DNA from: Corydoras sp. C115
Taxonomy: Eukaryota > Chordata > Actinopteri > Siluriformes > Callichthyidae
NCBI GenBank assembly: GCA_019802505.1
Contig: JAFMOC010000024.1
Coordinates: forward strand, 804,001-868,000
Length of the DNA stretch: 64,000 nucleotides
Direction: 5' to 3'
The stretch's first letter is position 1; each line of letters starts with the position of its first letter. This document shows positions 54,151 through 64,000 of the stretch, in pieces. The translations under genes were made by a program, and so were the position numbers. Under the pieces are notes generated by a model. The model did no database searches and was not told where the DNA came from. It saw nothing but the letters and a program-made list of their open reading frames with translations.

Positions 54151-54300
54151 GCATTATGTCACCTACTTGTGTTATAAAACCTTTTGTCAAGCCATATGCC
54201 CATCCTTTTGGCATATCACCAATCTGTTGCTGGCCACTCAATCAACAGAGACAATGTAGATAGGGCAATTTAGACCAGCCAGTTCACCTTAGATCCATGT
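52826..54300. repeat. REP-AT copies mixed with SINE-A fragments
   Basis: Three REP-AT stretches (about 52920-53340, 53425-53900, 53930-54180) each follow a SINE-A piece or its edge. Two (about 52860 and 53360) carry CACCCAGGACAGGATGCC. ACAGACAATGTAGATATTCAT recurs at about 53416 and 53921, so the compound unit was duplicated. A (TA)n run occupies 54079-54149. Confidence 0.72.
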
Positions 54301-54306
54301 TTTTTC

Positions 54307-54468
54307 ATTCTTATTTCTAAGACTTCATTCTGCACTCACACAGCTACTATTTTAAGTCTCTCACTGGCCTGCTCTGTGTCGGTGCCAGGCCGTGTAAATC
54401 TGCTGTAGATAATGCCCTGTGTGCTGATGGATGCCAGTTTTTGGAGTTGCGACTGCTGTCGTAACGGG
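54307..54468. repeat. Direct duplication, copy 2 (partner 52668-52825)
   Basis: Same block as 52668-52825, with small differences (TCTGCTGTAGATAATGCC versus TCTGCTGGAGATAATGCC, and a 2-bp insertion near the start). Confidence 0.9.
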
Positions 54469-54965
54469 TTGGTGCCCAGCTGGAATAATAAATGGCTGAG
54501 GTTCTTCTGCCCATCCTTCTCTCCTGGGCGCCCGTTTCAAATGGGCATGCCTCCCTACCAGGCTGCCAGCCAGTCTTGTGTGCACACACACAGTCACCAT
54601 GCTCAGATGTGAATTAAAGCTGTTTATGGAGGTGCCATACTTTACTTGATTCCATTGGAAGATTAAAAGCCTGTAGATTTCCCTTTGTTTGAAGTCACTA
54701 GCAAATTGGAACGTGAGACGGGTGGGACGACTCGTGCTTATTTACACTGCATGCTTCAATCCTGTAGCATTTAGAAAGACTAGATTAGGAGTTGGGATTT
54801 TTTTTTTCAGCTCTGCTAAACAAAGCGCCTGAAGCTTGACTGTGCTGCAGCAGAAGCTGAACTAATATTATCCTCCTCATACAGTAACCCCAGTGTGGAA
54901 CATTCACAGTAACAGAGTTGATGTTTGACTGCATAAACTGCATCCACATCGCTCCATAGTTTCCA
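54469..54965. other. Low-copy segment
   Basis: Non-repetitive apart from a T-run near 54799. Short frames lack domains. No gene seen. Confidence 0.4.
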
Positions 54966-55287
54966 GTATTCATCCATCCATTATCTTCTACTTTATCCTC
55001 TACTAGGGTCACGAAGGAGAACGTTTCGGGAGCGGGCAGATACACCCAGGACAGGGCGCCAATCTATCGCTGGGCACACACTCACTCACACAGACAGACA
55101 CATACACATTCTATATGGGGCAATGTGGAGATTTCAATTGACCTTGAGCCATGTTTTTGGACTGTGGGAGAAACCCGGAGGAAACCCAAGCGGACACAGG
55201 GAAAACATGGAAAGTCCACCCAGATTGGGATTCGAACCGGGAACGAGCGCTGAGAGGAGAACATGCTAACCTCTAAGCCACCATGCC
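54966..55287 (-). mobile_element. SINE-A
   Basis: TTCATCCATCCATTATCTTC to AACCTCTAAGCCACCATGCC. The C-run segment is deleted, so the tail joins GGAGAACGTTTCGGG directly. Confidence 0.88.
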
Positions 55288-55289
55288 TA

Positions 55290-55460
55290 AGTTACACTTA
55301 CTGTAAAGATGGACTTTGTAGTTCTACAGTTCCTGATCTACAAATTTGTTTGTGGACTACAGTACATACTGTGTTTAATCTGTTCTCTAATGGTCAGAAC
55401 CTCAATAGCACCACCATAGAGCAGGTATTATTATATTGGTGCATTATGTTGGTGCATTTT
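55290..55460 (+). mobile_element. MITE-T, partial
   Basis: TGTAAAGATGGACTTTGTAGTTCTACAG, GACTACAGTACATACTGTGTTTAATC and GAGCAGGTATTATTATATTGGTGC match the left part of 37720-38249. Confidence 0.8.
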
Positions 55461-55492
55461 ATATAACATAATTTATGTATGTATATATATAG

Positions 55493-55839
55493 GCGGCACA
55501 GTGGCTTAGTAATTAGTACATTCGCCTCTCAGCACTAGGGATTCCTGGTTTGAATCCCCATCTGGGTGGAGTTTCCATGTTCTCCCCATGTCTGCGTGGG
55601 TTTCCTCCGGGTTCTCTGGTTTCCTCCAACAGTCCAAAAACATGGATCAAGTCAATTGAGTACTCCAAATTGCCCCATATAGAGTGTGTCTGTGTGTGTG
55701 TTTGTGTGTGTGAGTGTGTGCCCAGTGATAGATTGGCGCCCTCCTGGGTGTATCTGCCCAGCGCCCGAAACGTTCTCCCCTGGATGGGCATGGGGAACCC
55801 CACCGCGACCCTAATATAGGATAAAGCGGGAGATAATGA

Positions 55840-55922
<83 letters not shown>

Positions 55923-56060
55923 GTGGTTATCACGTTCTCTCAGCGCTAGGGATTCCCGGTTCAAATCCCAATCTGGGTGGAGGTTCCATGTTCTCCCCGT
56001 GTCCAAAAACATGGATCAAGGTCAATTAAATTCTCAGGTCTCAAGGTCAATTAGATATAT
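55493..56060 (+). mobile_element. SINE-A, TA microsatellite, and second SINE-A fragment
   Basis: A full copy (55493-55842, GGCGGCACAGTGGCTTAG to GGGAGATAATGAATTAA) runs into a (TA)n tract (55843-55915). A head-to-core fragment (55921-56060) follows with GTGGTTATCACGTTCTCTCAGC and two copies of TCAAGGTCAATTA. Confidence 0.87.
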
Positions 56061-57036
56061 AGATATATATAGATAGATATATTACATTTTATATATGTAA
56101 CCTGAAAGTATTATCATCACTGAAAGAAATGAAATATTTTAATCAGCCCAAGTCAACACAAGTCCTATGTCAGGAGGCTTACGAGTGAATGCTAACAATT
56201 TGTTTTAGCCTTATAAAAGTAAAAGCGCGATGGAGACCATATTACCCTCAAGGTTCGGTGTGAAAACAACTGAGATTGAAGCCAGACGCCCTTGTTTGTA
56301 TTCAGGCATAACGGCAGTGGCTGATGCTAGCTAAATCTAATGTCATGATGACATGCCTTTTTGTTAAGCATTGCATTCTGCGAGGGATTTAATAGACTTT
56401 GATATGCTTCATTCAGCGCTACATTACTCAGCTCCACGGAACACGCAGAGGTTCACGGAATTGAAACAAATCCCTGACACTCAGAGATCTGACTGGAACA
56501 GTTTTACCGTTGAACCATTACAACCTTCCGCGTGAACCTTCCAACACAAACGCGTAACCTCGACTCCCTGCTAATTAGCTAGCTGCAAATTCGACCTTCA
56601 TGCTGCAAATGTGCTTCTCGTGCACGTTGTCCATTGCTTCTTCAGTAGGTGTAGTAAGAATACAGTAATAAGTCACTACGAATCACAAAATCACCTTGTT
56701 GAGCTACATTAATGAGTATTTTTTCTTTATCTATTCTAAATATTCTGCTAATGTATAGCACGTAGACTGTATGCACTGTTTTTTTTTCTTTTTTAGGTCA
56801 TAATATTACTAACATTACTATTTAGTAGTGAACTAGTGACCTTAACAGGCCTCTTTAAATGAAGTGAGAGTAAAGTGCTCAGCTTTTATAGCCTAAAGTC
56901 TCAAACACTGTTGAGCTCTTAATATGCAACACTGTTAGTACTCTTTAGAGAGTTCTTTAGTGCTCTTTGGAGCACTGGGTTCCTCCTTTAACCTTAGTTG
57001 CCTTTTACAAAAGCAGCAAGACACGAGAGGCTGTGC
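56061..57036. other. Repeat-poor block
   Basis: Nearly 1 kb with no recognised transposon apart from GATA-type words at 56055-56080. No exon is identified. Possible conserved non-coding DNA at about 56130-56660. Confidence 0.4.
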
Positions 57037-57385
57037 ATTCATCCATCCGTTATCTTCCGCTTTATCCTCTGCTAGGGTGGGTGGGTGTTGGGGGGTGCCC
57101 ATGCCCATCCAGGGCAGAACGTTTCGGGCGCTGGGCAGATACACCCGGGACAGGGTGACAATCTATCGCTGGGCACACACTCACTCACACAGACACACTC
57201 TATATGGGGCAATTTGTAGAATTCAATTGACCTTGATCCATGTTTTTGGACTGTGGGAGGAAACCGGAGAACCTGGAGGAAACCCATGTGGGCACGGGGA
57301 GAACATGGAAACTCCACCCAGATTGGGATTAGAACCAAGAATCCCTAGCGCTGAGAGGCGAACATGCTAATCACTAAGCCACCGT
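57037..57385 (-). mobile_element. SINE-A copy 1 of a duplicated set
   Basis: CATTCATCCATCCGTTATCTTCCGC to CTAATCACTAAGCCACCGTG. Its right half has diagnostic changes (GAACCTGGAGGAAACCC, GTGGGCACGGGG, GATTAGAACCAAG, CTAATCACTAAG) that reappear in the right half of the copy at 57711-58030. Confidence 0.92.
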
Positions 57386-57390
57386 GTTGC

Positions 57391-58338
57391 TTAGAGGCAT
57401 TATTGGGGAAAAATTGTGAAAAGGTGGAGTCTTCAGGCCCGACGCATCTTTCATACGATTTATTTTACTATAATGCACATCCTCGAGTGCTTTTTTTCAT
57501 TTATGAAAGTTATATAGACACAATAATAAAAAAAAGGTTTAATTATTTATTTAATCTTGTCTTCCATTAGGTAACCTAGTCCCGTTTTTAAAGTGAATAT
57601 TGATTGCTAAGCAACAGGATACCGGCTTAATGGCTTAATTATATTAATCTAGATTATCATTTATGGTACATGACTTAAAATAATGTGTTGTATATCACAT
57701 ATTGATTCGAATGGGGGGGGGGGGGGGTTATCCATGCCCATCCAGGGGAGAACGTTTTGGGCACATGGGAAGATACACCCAGGACAGAGTGCCAGTCTAT
57801 CACTGGGCACAGACTCACAGACACACATACAAACACACATTATATGGGGCAATTTGGAGAATTCAGTCGACCTTGATCCATGTTTCTGGACTGTGGGAGG
57901 AAACCGGAGAACCTGGAGGAAACCCACGTGGGCACGGGAAGAACATGAAAACTCCACCCAGATTGGGAATAGAACCAGGAATCCCTAGCGCTGAGAGGCG
58001 AACATGCTAATCACTAAGCCACCGTGCTGCTTAGAGGCATTATTGGGGAAAAATTGTAAAAAGGTGGCCCTTTTCAGGCCCGACGCATCTTTCATCCGAT
58101 TTATTTACTATAATGCACATCCTCGAGTGCCTTTTTCATTTATGAAACAGTGATATAGACACAATAATAAAAACAAGGTTTAAGCTTGTCTTCCATTAGG
58201 TAACCTAGTCCCGTTTTAAAGTGAATATTGATTGCTAAGAAACAGGATACCGGCTTAATGGCTTAATTATATTAATCTAGATGATCATTTATGGTACATG
58301 ATTTAAAATAATGTGTTGTATATCACATATTGATTCGA
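57391..58338. repeat. Tandem duplication of ~630 bp (unique block plus SINE)
   Basis: The non-SINE block beginning TTAGAGGCATTATTGGGG at 57391 recurs at 58031. It ends with ATTGATTCGAAT and a G-run at about 57701 and 58329. Between them lies SINE copy 2 (57711-58030, - strand). The two unique blocks differ mainly by small indels. Confidence 0.93.
57711..58030 (-). mobile_element. SINE-A copy 2, hybrid
   Basis: The left half shares with copy 3 TTTTGGGCACATGGGAAG, GACAGAGTGCCAGTC, the CATACAAACACACATTATATGG variant and GTTTCTGGACTG. The right half shares with copy 1 GAACCTGGAGGAAACCC, GTGGGCACGGG, AATAGAACCA-type and CTAATCACTAAG variants. This is the expected product of crossing-over between copies 1 and 3. 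Confidence 0.9.
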
Positions 58339-58340
58339 AT

Positions 58341-58655
58341 AGGGGGGGGGGGGGGGTTATCCATGCCCATCCAGGGGAGAACGTTTTGGGCACATGGGAA
58401 GATACACCCAGGACAGAGTGCCAGTCGATCACTGGGCACAGACTCACAGACACACATACAAACACACATTATATGGGGCAATTTGGAGAATTCAGTCGAC
58501 CTTGATCCATGTTTCTGGACTGTGGGAGGAAACCGGAGAACCCGGAGGAAACCCACGCGGACACGGCGAGAACATGGAAACTCCACACAGATTGGGATTC
58601 AAACCTAGCTCTGAGAAGCAGATGTGCTAACCACTAAGCTGCTATTCCGCCTCTG
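58341..58655 (-). mobile_element. SINE-A copy 3
   Basis: G-run and TTATCCATGCCCATCC to AACCACTAAGCTGC. The left half matches copy 2. The right half (GAACCCGGAGGAAACCC, GCGGACACGG, GATTCAAACC) differs from both other copies. Confidence 0.9.
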
Positions 58656-59135
58656 AGCTACCATGCTTATCAGAAAAATAAAACATGTAAATTAATAAAC
58701 AAATAGCCTCTTGGGGTCCCACAGTACTTGTCATGCATCAATACTACGGTCCAAGTTTTATATATTAGGGGTTTTTAAGTCCAGCCACAGAGAGAGTGGA
58801 GTTCCTTACAAAAGGGAAATCTTGAAAGGAGGAGCTGAGCAACCGAGCCAGGAATGATGGAAGGCTTGTGGTCTGTATGAGTATAATCTGGCCTTGCTTC
58901 ACTGTGTCATTTCCCCTGCATGGGGGTAGATACGGTGTGCATCAGGGAATGCCTCTTAGCACTGCTAAAAAGACAGAGATAATGTGGCAGCAGGATCTAG
59001 CAAAGAACGACGAAATATAAATTTTGCTTTTCTGCCATGACACACTGGCAAAGCCCATCATTATTAGTGCTAGAAAATGTCAGACAAGAAATCAGGACTA
59101 ATGGACTAACCTCTCTGGCTAATCATTTTTTAGGC
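58656..59135. other. Low-copy spacer
   Basis: No recognised gene or repeat. Confidence 0.4.
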
Positions 59136-59550
59136 TTATGCATGTCAAAATAGGAGGAAAGGGAACAAGTATGCAATAGTTCAACTCGTGGGATGGAGGC
59201 TGGTAAGCTTTCGCAATTTTTTGAGACTTTAGCCCTTGTCGGTATCTGGCCAGATGTGGAAATGTCTGCCTTGGCTACATCATGGGAATACTTATTGCAG
59301 GGGAATATTAAAACTTATCCTGATTAAGTAAATATCGTTGAAAGAAACAATATGTCATATGGGCCTCACAAAACACATCCCTGCTTAACACCCCACATAT
59401 CATTCAGTCATTATCTTCCACTTAATCCTCTATTATTATCACTGGGGGGGTGGGGTTTGGGGGGGGGGGGGGGTCCTCATGCCCATCAAGGAGAACGCAG
59501 GTCACAGGACAGGGCGCCAATCAAACGCTGTACACCACATATTATCCATC
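59136..59550. repeat. Segmental duplication, copy 1 (partner 62066-62475)
   Basis: Shared blocks include GGAAAGGGAACAAGTATGC, GGAGGCTGGTAAGCTTTC, CGGTATCTGGCCAGATGTGG, CAATATGTCATATGGGCC and the beginning of a - SINE-A (ATTATCTTYCACTTAATCC). The SINE is in both copies at the same place, so the duplication came after that insertion. Copy 1 has an extra GGGGAATATT and a longer G-run. Confidence 0.92.
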
Positions 59551-59888
59551 CATCCATTATCTTCTGCTTTATCCTCTACTAGGGTCACGGGGGGGTTCCC
59601 CTTGCCCATCCACGGGAGAACGTTTTAGGCGCTGGGCAGATACACCCAGGACAGGGTGCCAATCTATTGCTGGGCACGCACTCACTCACACAAACACACT
59701 CTATATGGGGCAATTTGGAGAATTCCATTGACCTTGATCCATGTTTTTGGACTGTTGGAGGAAACCGGAGAACCCGGAGGAAACCCACGCGGACACGGGG
59801 AGAACATGGAGACTCCACCCAGATAGGGATTCGAACCGGGAATCCCGAGTGCTGAGAGGAGAACGTGCTAACCACTAACCTTGTCACC
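59551..59888 (-). mobile_element. SINE-A
   Basis: CATCCATCCATTATCTTCTGC to GCTAACCACTAACC, near consensus throughout. Long frames on both strands are SINE translations. Confidence 0.9.
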
Positions 59889-59924
59889 CACCACATATCA
59901 ATTTAACTTTATTTGTTTTATAGA

Positions 59925-60183
59925 GCTTGGGGCTTAGTGGTTAACACTGTCCCCCTCTCAGAGCTAGAGATCCGGGTTTGAATCCCGATCTGGGATTCCT
60001 TGTTCTCCCTGTGTCCGCATGGGTTTCCTGTGGGTTTTCGGGTTTCCTTCCACAATGCTGTAAATTGGTCCATATAGAGTGGGTGTGAGTGTGCCCAGTG
60101 CCCGAAACGTTCTCCCCTGGATTAGCATGGGGAACCCCCGCGACCCTAGTAAGGATAAAGCAAAGGATAATAAATAAATGATT
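59925..60183 (+). mobile_element. SINE-A with internal deletion
   Basis: GGGGCTTAGTGGTTAACAC head, GGGTTTGAATCCC, core GGGTTTCCTTCCACAATGC joined to AAATTGGTCCATATAGAG, tail GGATAAAGCAAAGGATAAT. Confidence 0.83.
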
Positions 60184-60217
60184 GAATGATAGATATATAA
60201 CAAGTTATATATAATAT

Positions 60218-60565
60218 TCATTCATTCATTATCACCCACTTTATCCTCTATTAGGGTCGCGGTGGGGTTCCCCATGCCCATCCAGGGGAGAACGTCTCGG
60301 GCGCTGGGCAGATACACCCAGGACAGGGCGCCAAGCCATCGCTGGGCACACACTCACTCACTCAAACACACTCTATATGCGGCAATTTGGAGAATTCCAT
60401 TGAACTTGATCCATGTTTTTGGACTGTTGGAGGAAACCGGAGACCCCGGAGGAAACCCACGCGAACACGGGGAGAACATGGAAACTCCACCCAGATGGGG
60501 ATTTGAACCGGGAATCCCTAGCGCTGAGAGGCGAACGTGCTAACCACTATGCCACCGTGCCGCCC
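60218..60565 (-). mobile_element. SINE-A, full length, 12-bp target-site duplication
   Basis: Perfect repeats TATATATAATAT (60206-60217 and 60566-60577) enclose 348 bp from TCATTCATTCATTATCACCC to CCACCGTGCCGCCC. Head, core and tail are near consensus. The target is itself low-complexity. Confidence 0.92.
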
Positions 60566-60577
60566 TATATATAATAT

Positions 60578-60869
60578 GATACAGCATAAATATACTATAG
60601 CCGATGTTTACACGTTTAATGCTTTTTTTTTTTTTTATAAAAGCCCTAACAGTTTGCTTAAAGGTGAAATTTTTATTTATTTATTTATTTTTCTTACATA
60701 AGGATTAATAGGATTTTCCACCATAACCGGATTGAGCTTTGGGTTCTTTGACTGCTTCAGTACTACAGCCATAAATATGAATTCAGAGATCAAACTAATT
60801 TTGTGTATTATTAAGAAGCTTAACAAGGGTGAAAGAACGTGAGAGAGCAAGAGCGCGAGTGTGTGATTG

Positions 60870-60907
<38 letters not shown>

Positions 60908-61100
60908 AAGCACTAAGTGCTGAGAAGCTTGTTCACTCAGCTTGAGCCTGAATTGGTTTCCTTGATGTAAAAGGGATTGCGTCCTGGAGTTTGAAATCTG
61001 TGGTATAAATTATGGCTAGTGTTTCGCTCCAATGAAAATATCTCATAAGATCTCTTGCAAACTCATTATTTAGCTCCAAGCTGTAATATAATTATATACC
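60578..61100. other. Low-copy spacer with GA microsatellite
   Basis: A T-run near 60625-60636 and a (GA)n run at about 60873-60904. The Ser/Leu-rich - frame over it is a repeat translation. No gene. Confidence 0.45.
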
Positions 61101-61112
61101 ATGGTATTTCTG

Positions 61113-61677
61113 GTATGGGCGACACAGTGGCTTAGTGGTTAGCACGTTTGTCTCTCAGCTCTAGGGATTCCCAGTTCAAATCCCAATCTGGGTAGAGTTT
61201 CCATGTTCTCCCCGTGTCCACGTGGGTTTCCTCTGGGTTCTCTGGTTTCATCCCACAGTCCAAAAACATGGATCAAGGTCAAATGAATTCTCCAAAAACA
61301 TTTACATTAAATTTGGTCATTTAGCAGACGCATTTATCCAAAGCACAAGGTGAGCACAGGGTTAATCATAACAGCCCTGGAGCAATGAGGGTTAAGGGTG
61401 TTGCTCAAGGACCCACAATGGTAACTTCAGTGGACCTGGGATTTGAACCCCCATCCTTCAGATTGATAGCGCAACAACCTAACCACTGAGCTACCATGCC
61501 CTTATTGCCACATATAGTGTGTTTGTGTCAGTGTGTGTGTGCTCAGCGATTGATTGGCACCCTGTCCTGGGTGTATCTGCCCAGCACCCGAAACGTTCTC
61601 CCCTGGATGGGCATGGGGAACTACCCCCCCCCCCCTCACCCTAGTAGAGGATAAAGTGGAAGATAATGGATGGATGG
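61113..61677 (+). mobile_element. SINE-A with target duplication, split by a SINE-V
   Basis: Perfect 12-bp flanks ATGGTATTTCTG (61101-61112 and 61678-61689). The head GGCGACACAGTGGCTTAG to GAATTCTCCAAA (about 61297) is interrupted and resumes at TTGCCACATATAGTG (about 61504) through a C-run to AAAGTGGAAGATAATGGATGG. Confidence 0.93.
61298..61500 (-). mobile_element. SINE-V nested in SINE-A
   Basis: Reverse complement of the family: tail ACATTTACATTAAATTTGG and TCATTTAGCAGACGC, middle AGGGTTAAGGGTGTTGCTC, box B GGATTTGAACCCCC, head AACCACTGAGCTACCATGCC. It is younger than its SINE-A host. A clear target duplication was not found. Confidence 0.9.
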
Positions 61678-61689
61678 ATGGTATTTCTG

Positions 61690-62065
61690 TTAGGAAGCAT
61701 GTTGGGAAGAGCATTGACAACACCATGCTGTAATGTGGTGTGTTGCCAGCTTAGCGACTTTGTTGCTATATTGCATGCGCATACGCAGAGCTGCCGTTGA
61801 CTTACCCCGCCCTGTACTTACAGAGCGGAATCTAACTGAGTCTTCATTGAGACACAAAACTGCGATTAAATTTAAATTTGCCGGTCCCAAGCCTGGATAA
61901 AGGAGGAGGGTTGAACGTAGACTAGCAGTTCCTGCTAATGGCTACTCTTTTGACAACATTTAACAACACTGCAAAAAACTGATTCATTCATCAATTTACG
62001 TAAAAAAGTTTTCATACAAAGCATTAAACTCATGAAGGTATTTTGAGAAGTGTCAATGCTTTTTT
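61690..62065. other. Low-copy spacer
   Basis: About 375 bp with no recognised repeat or gene. Confidence 0.4.
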
Positions 62066-62475
62066 GCTTTTGCTTGTCAAAATGGAAGGAAAGGGAACAA
62101 GTATGCTATAGTTCAACTCATGGGAAGGAGGCTGGTAAGCTTTCCCAATTTTTCAAGATTTTAGGCCTTTTCGGTATCTGGCCAGATGTGGAAATGCCTG
62201 CTTTGGCTACATCCATGGGAATACTTATTGCAAAACTTATCCTGATTAAGTAAATATTGTTAAAAGATACAATATGTCATATGGGCCTCACAAAACACAT
62301 GCCTGCTTAACACCCCACATATCATTCATTCATTATCTTTCACTTAATCCTCTACAAAAATCACTGGGGGTGTTGGGGTGGGGTTTAAGGTTCCTCATGC
62401 CCATCCAGGAGAACGTATCGGACATTGGGCAGATACACCCAGGATAGGATGCCAATCAAACGCTGGACAAGTTAT
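62066..62475. repeat. Segmental duplication, copy 2 (partner 59136-59550)
   Basis: Same block as 59136-59550 in the same orientation. Ends within a - SINE-A fragment (GAGAACGTATCGGACATTGGG, AGGATGCCAATCAAACGCTGG). The short frame at 62050-62253 is open here but broken in the other copy, which argues against coding. Confidence 0.92.
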
Positions 62476-63540
62476 TTGAGAAGTGACTCGAAAATAGAAG
62501 AGTTATTTTTTCAAAGGCAACAAAAGTTATTCATTTGTAGTTCTAACATATTTTGTGTGTTTTTTTTTCACCCACATTTTTCTCTCCCACAACGTTATTC
62601 CTTTACAGCTTCAGAAACATGTATTATGCAAATTAGGCAATGAGCGACTTCATTTAGCGACTTCAAGCAACTTTTAGGACAGCCAATAGGTACTTTCCTT
62701 ACTGAGGAGTTGGCAACACTGGCTGCCAGTGTTCATTTGGAGATGAGCTGACGAAGCAAAGGCAGCTCGCAGACTCATTTCGTTCTGAGGCTCCGAACAT
62801 TAACATGTGGTTTGCTTTTCCTCACTGTTCATTAAAAACAACAACAGTCCTCTCTACCCTATAATAATGGGTCCTGAAGAAGCAGGAATGCAGTGGTTTC
62901 CTGGTGCTTTCATATAAGTTATCCTCCAAATCGCACATCCACTTATGGTTTGGTGTTGGGAAAGCGTCAGCTAGGAACTGTGTAGCACACTTTTTATGTT
63001 GTTTGAGCAAATAATCTCATGAGATCACGGATCTTTATTTATTAGGGGAACAGTTATATCCACTTCTAATTATTGCATTTGTTTATGAACTAAACACTTG
63101 ACCTGGTGTTAATGTTAATTTAGGCATAATTGGTCGCTCCTTGGTCATTTTTAATTAGCAAAAAAGGAACTCTGTTTAACTATAACTGTAGTTTGAATAT
63201 TTTTAATTAAGTATAAATAGAAATCTGCTAAAGTCAGACTGCACCAGCTCTTAAAGGAAATTGCAAGTGATATGCTGATTGGTTTTTTGCATATGACGGC
63301 CAAAAGACATCAATGAATCAGATCGTAATGAAAGCAAAGATACAATGACATGTCCTAAAACAAGCTGCGGGGTGCGTGGTTAATGGCTCGCTAAAGATAA
63401 ATTAGTTAAATAAGCTAAATAAGGCTCCTAGAGCTACTTCTGGTGGTTTGTAAAGAGTATATCAACCTCTGCAGAGTCCCAAAATAAGTATGTTGTGGTA
63501 GTAAGCAAAGCTATGGTGTGGATTTGTATAGCAAAAACAC

Positions 63541-63544
<4 letters not shown>
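62476..63544. other. Low-copy segment
   Basis: Over 1 kb with no recognised transposon. AT-rich after 63000. No gene seen. The - frame at 62822-63010 has no domain. Confidence 0.4.
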
Positions 63545-63606
<62 letters not shown>

Positions 63607-63639
63607 TTTTGACTTATATATATATATCTCACCTCACCA

Positions 63640-63718
<79 letters not shown>
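63545..63718. repeat. (CA)n and (TA)n microsatellites
   Basis: (CA)n at 63545-63603, a short mixed segment, then (TA)n at about 63648-63718. Thr/His and Tyr/Ile frames across it are artefacts. Confidence 0.97.
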
Positions 63719-63723
<5 letters not shown>

Positions 63724-63769
63724 GGCTTTCTGCTGAGTGAAATCCAGCGCTAATAACATTAGCTCTGAT

Positions 63770-64000
63770 ATGTAAGTTCAAGTAATTTATTTATATAGCG
63801 CTTTTTACAATAGTACATTCTCATAAATTGGATTCCCGATCCCACCAGGTACCATGGCTGAAGTGCCCTTGGGCAAGGCACCTAACCCCAATTGCTCCCC
63901 GGGCGTCATATTCAAGTCTGCCCACCGCTCCGGGTACATGTGCTCACCTCACCAGTGTGTGTATATATGTGCGTTTCACTGCACGGATGGGTTAAATGTG
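63770..64000 (+). mobile_element. SINE-C, running to the window edge
   Basis: AGTGCCCTTGGGCAAGGC, TTGCTCCCCGGGCGTC, CCACCGCTCCGGGTACATGTG and GTTTCACTGCACGGATGGG, then TTAAATG, match the reverse complement of 26368-26595. The tRNA head is replaced by TTTATTTATATAGCGCTTTT, another common fish repeat motif, so the 5' part may be a different element or a fusion. Confidence 0.75.

Noticed and set aside
62050..62253. 67-codon frame in the duplicated segment
   Set aside because: The sister copy at 59136-59550 has indels that break it, so it is not under coding constraint.

Overview
The window looks like 64 kb of ray-finned fish nuclear DNA: intergenic or intronic sequence packed with transposons. 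The evidence is dozens of copies of a tRNA-headed SINE whose core carries the TTTCCTCCCACAGTCC segment found in many teleost SINEs, SINE tails containing the GGATAAAAGCGTCTGCTAAATG motif of fish L2/UnaL2 elements, a hAT relic with fish-type CAGGGGTGCCCA termini, and many CA, TA and CTGT microsatellites. A catfish-like (otophysan) source is only a guess. No complete protein-coding gene, RNA gene, CRISPR array or operon is visible. Most long open frames are translations of SINE copies or simple repeats.

Names used below. SINE-A is the dominant family: about 340-355 bp, tRNA-like head with pol III boxes A and B, shared fish core, a CA-rich stretch, a variable C-run, and a tail ending GGATAAAGCGGAAGATAATG(GATG)n. 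SINE-V has a tRNA head and a UnaL2-type tail. SINE-C is a third tRNA-derived family (26.4 kb and the right edge). MITE-T is a palindromic non-autonomous DNA transposon with Tc1-like ends. REP-AT is an AT-rich family full of TTATAATGCATTATAA-like palindromes with hAT-like ends.

Layout. 0-9.1 kb: MITE-T, REP-AT, a SINE-A expanded internally into a roughly 190-bp tandem array, and a three-level nest (SINE-A host, hAT, SINE-A). 9.1-15.7 kb: tandem SINE-derived arrays, including a 184-bp satellite-like array, plus a LINE 3' fragment whose tail matches SINE-A. 15.7-17.2 kb: repeat-free candidate regulatory DNA. 17.2-22.3 kb: SINE-A mosaics. 22.7-24.15 kb: a CTGT-derived minisatellite. 24.25-24.9 kb: homopurine tract, CpG-rich block and a possible 5' exon with a splice donor, the only gene-like signal. 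24.9-32.9 kb: mostly single-copy DNA, which would be intron 1 if that exon is real. 33-45 kb: dense SINE-A plus one complete MITE-T. 45.6-54.3 kb: REP-AT copies and local duplications. 55-62.5 kb: SINE-A, including a tandem duplication made by unequal crossing-over between SINEs, and a 410-bp segment duplicated 2.9 kb apart. 62.5-64 kb: low-copy DNA, CA/TA microsatellites and a SINE-C.

The main content is repeat history. Many insertions have exact target-site duplications, so element limits and relative ages can be read directly. SINE-A appears to be moved by the RTE-type LINE represented at 14.9 kb, is a repeated landing site for other elements, and has seeded several tandem arrays and segmental duplications. 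I did not find a convincing undescribed molecular system.
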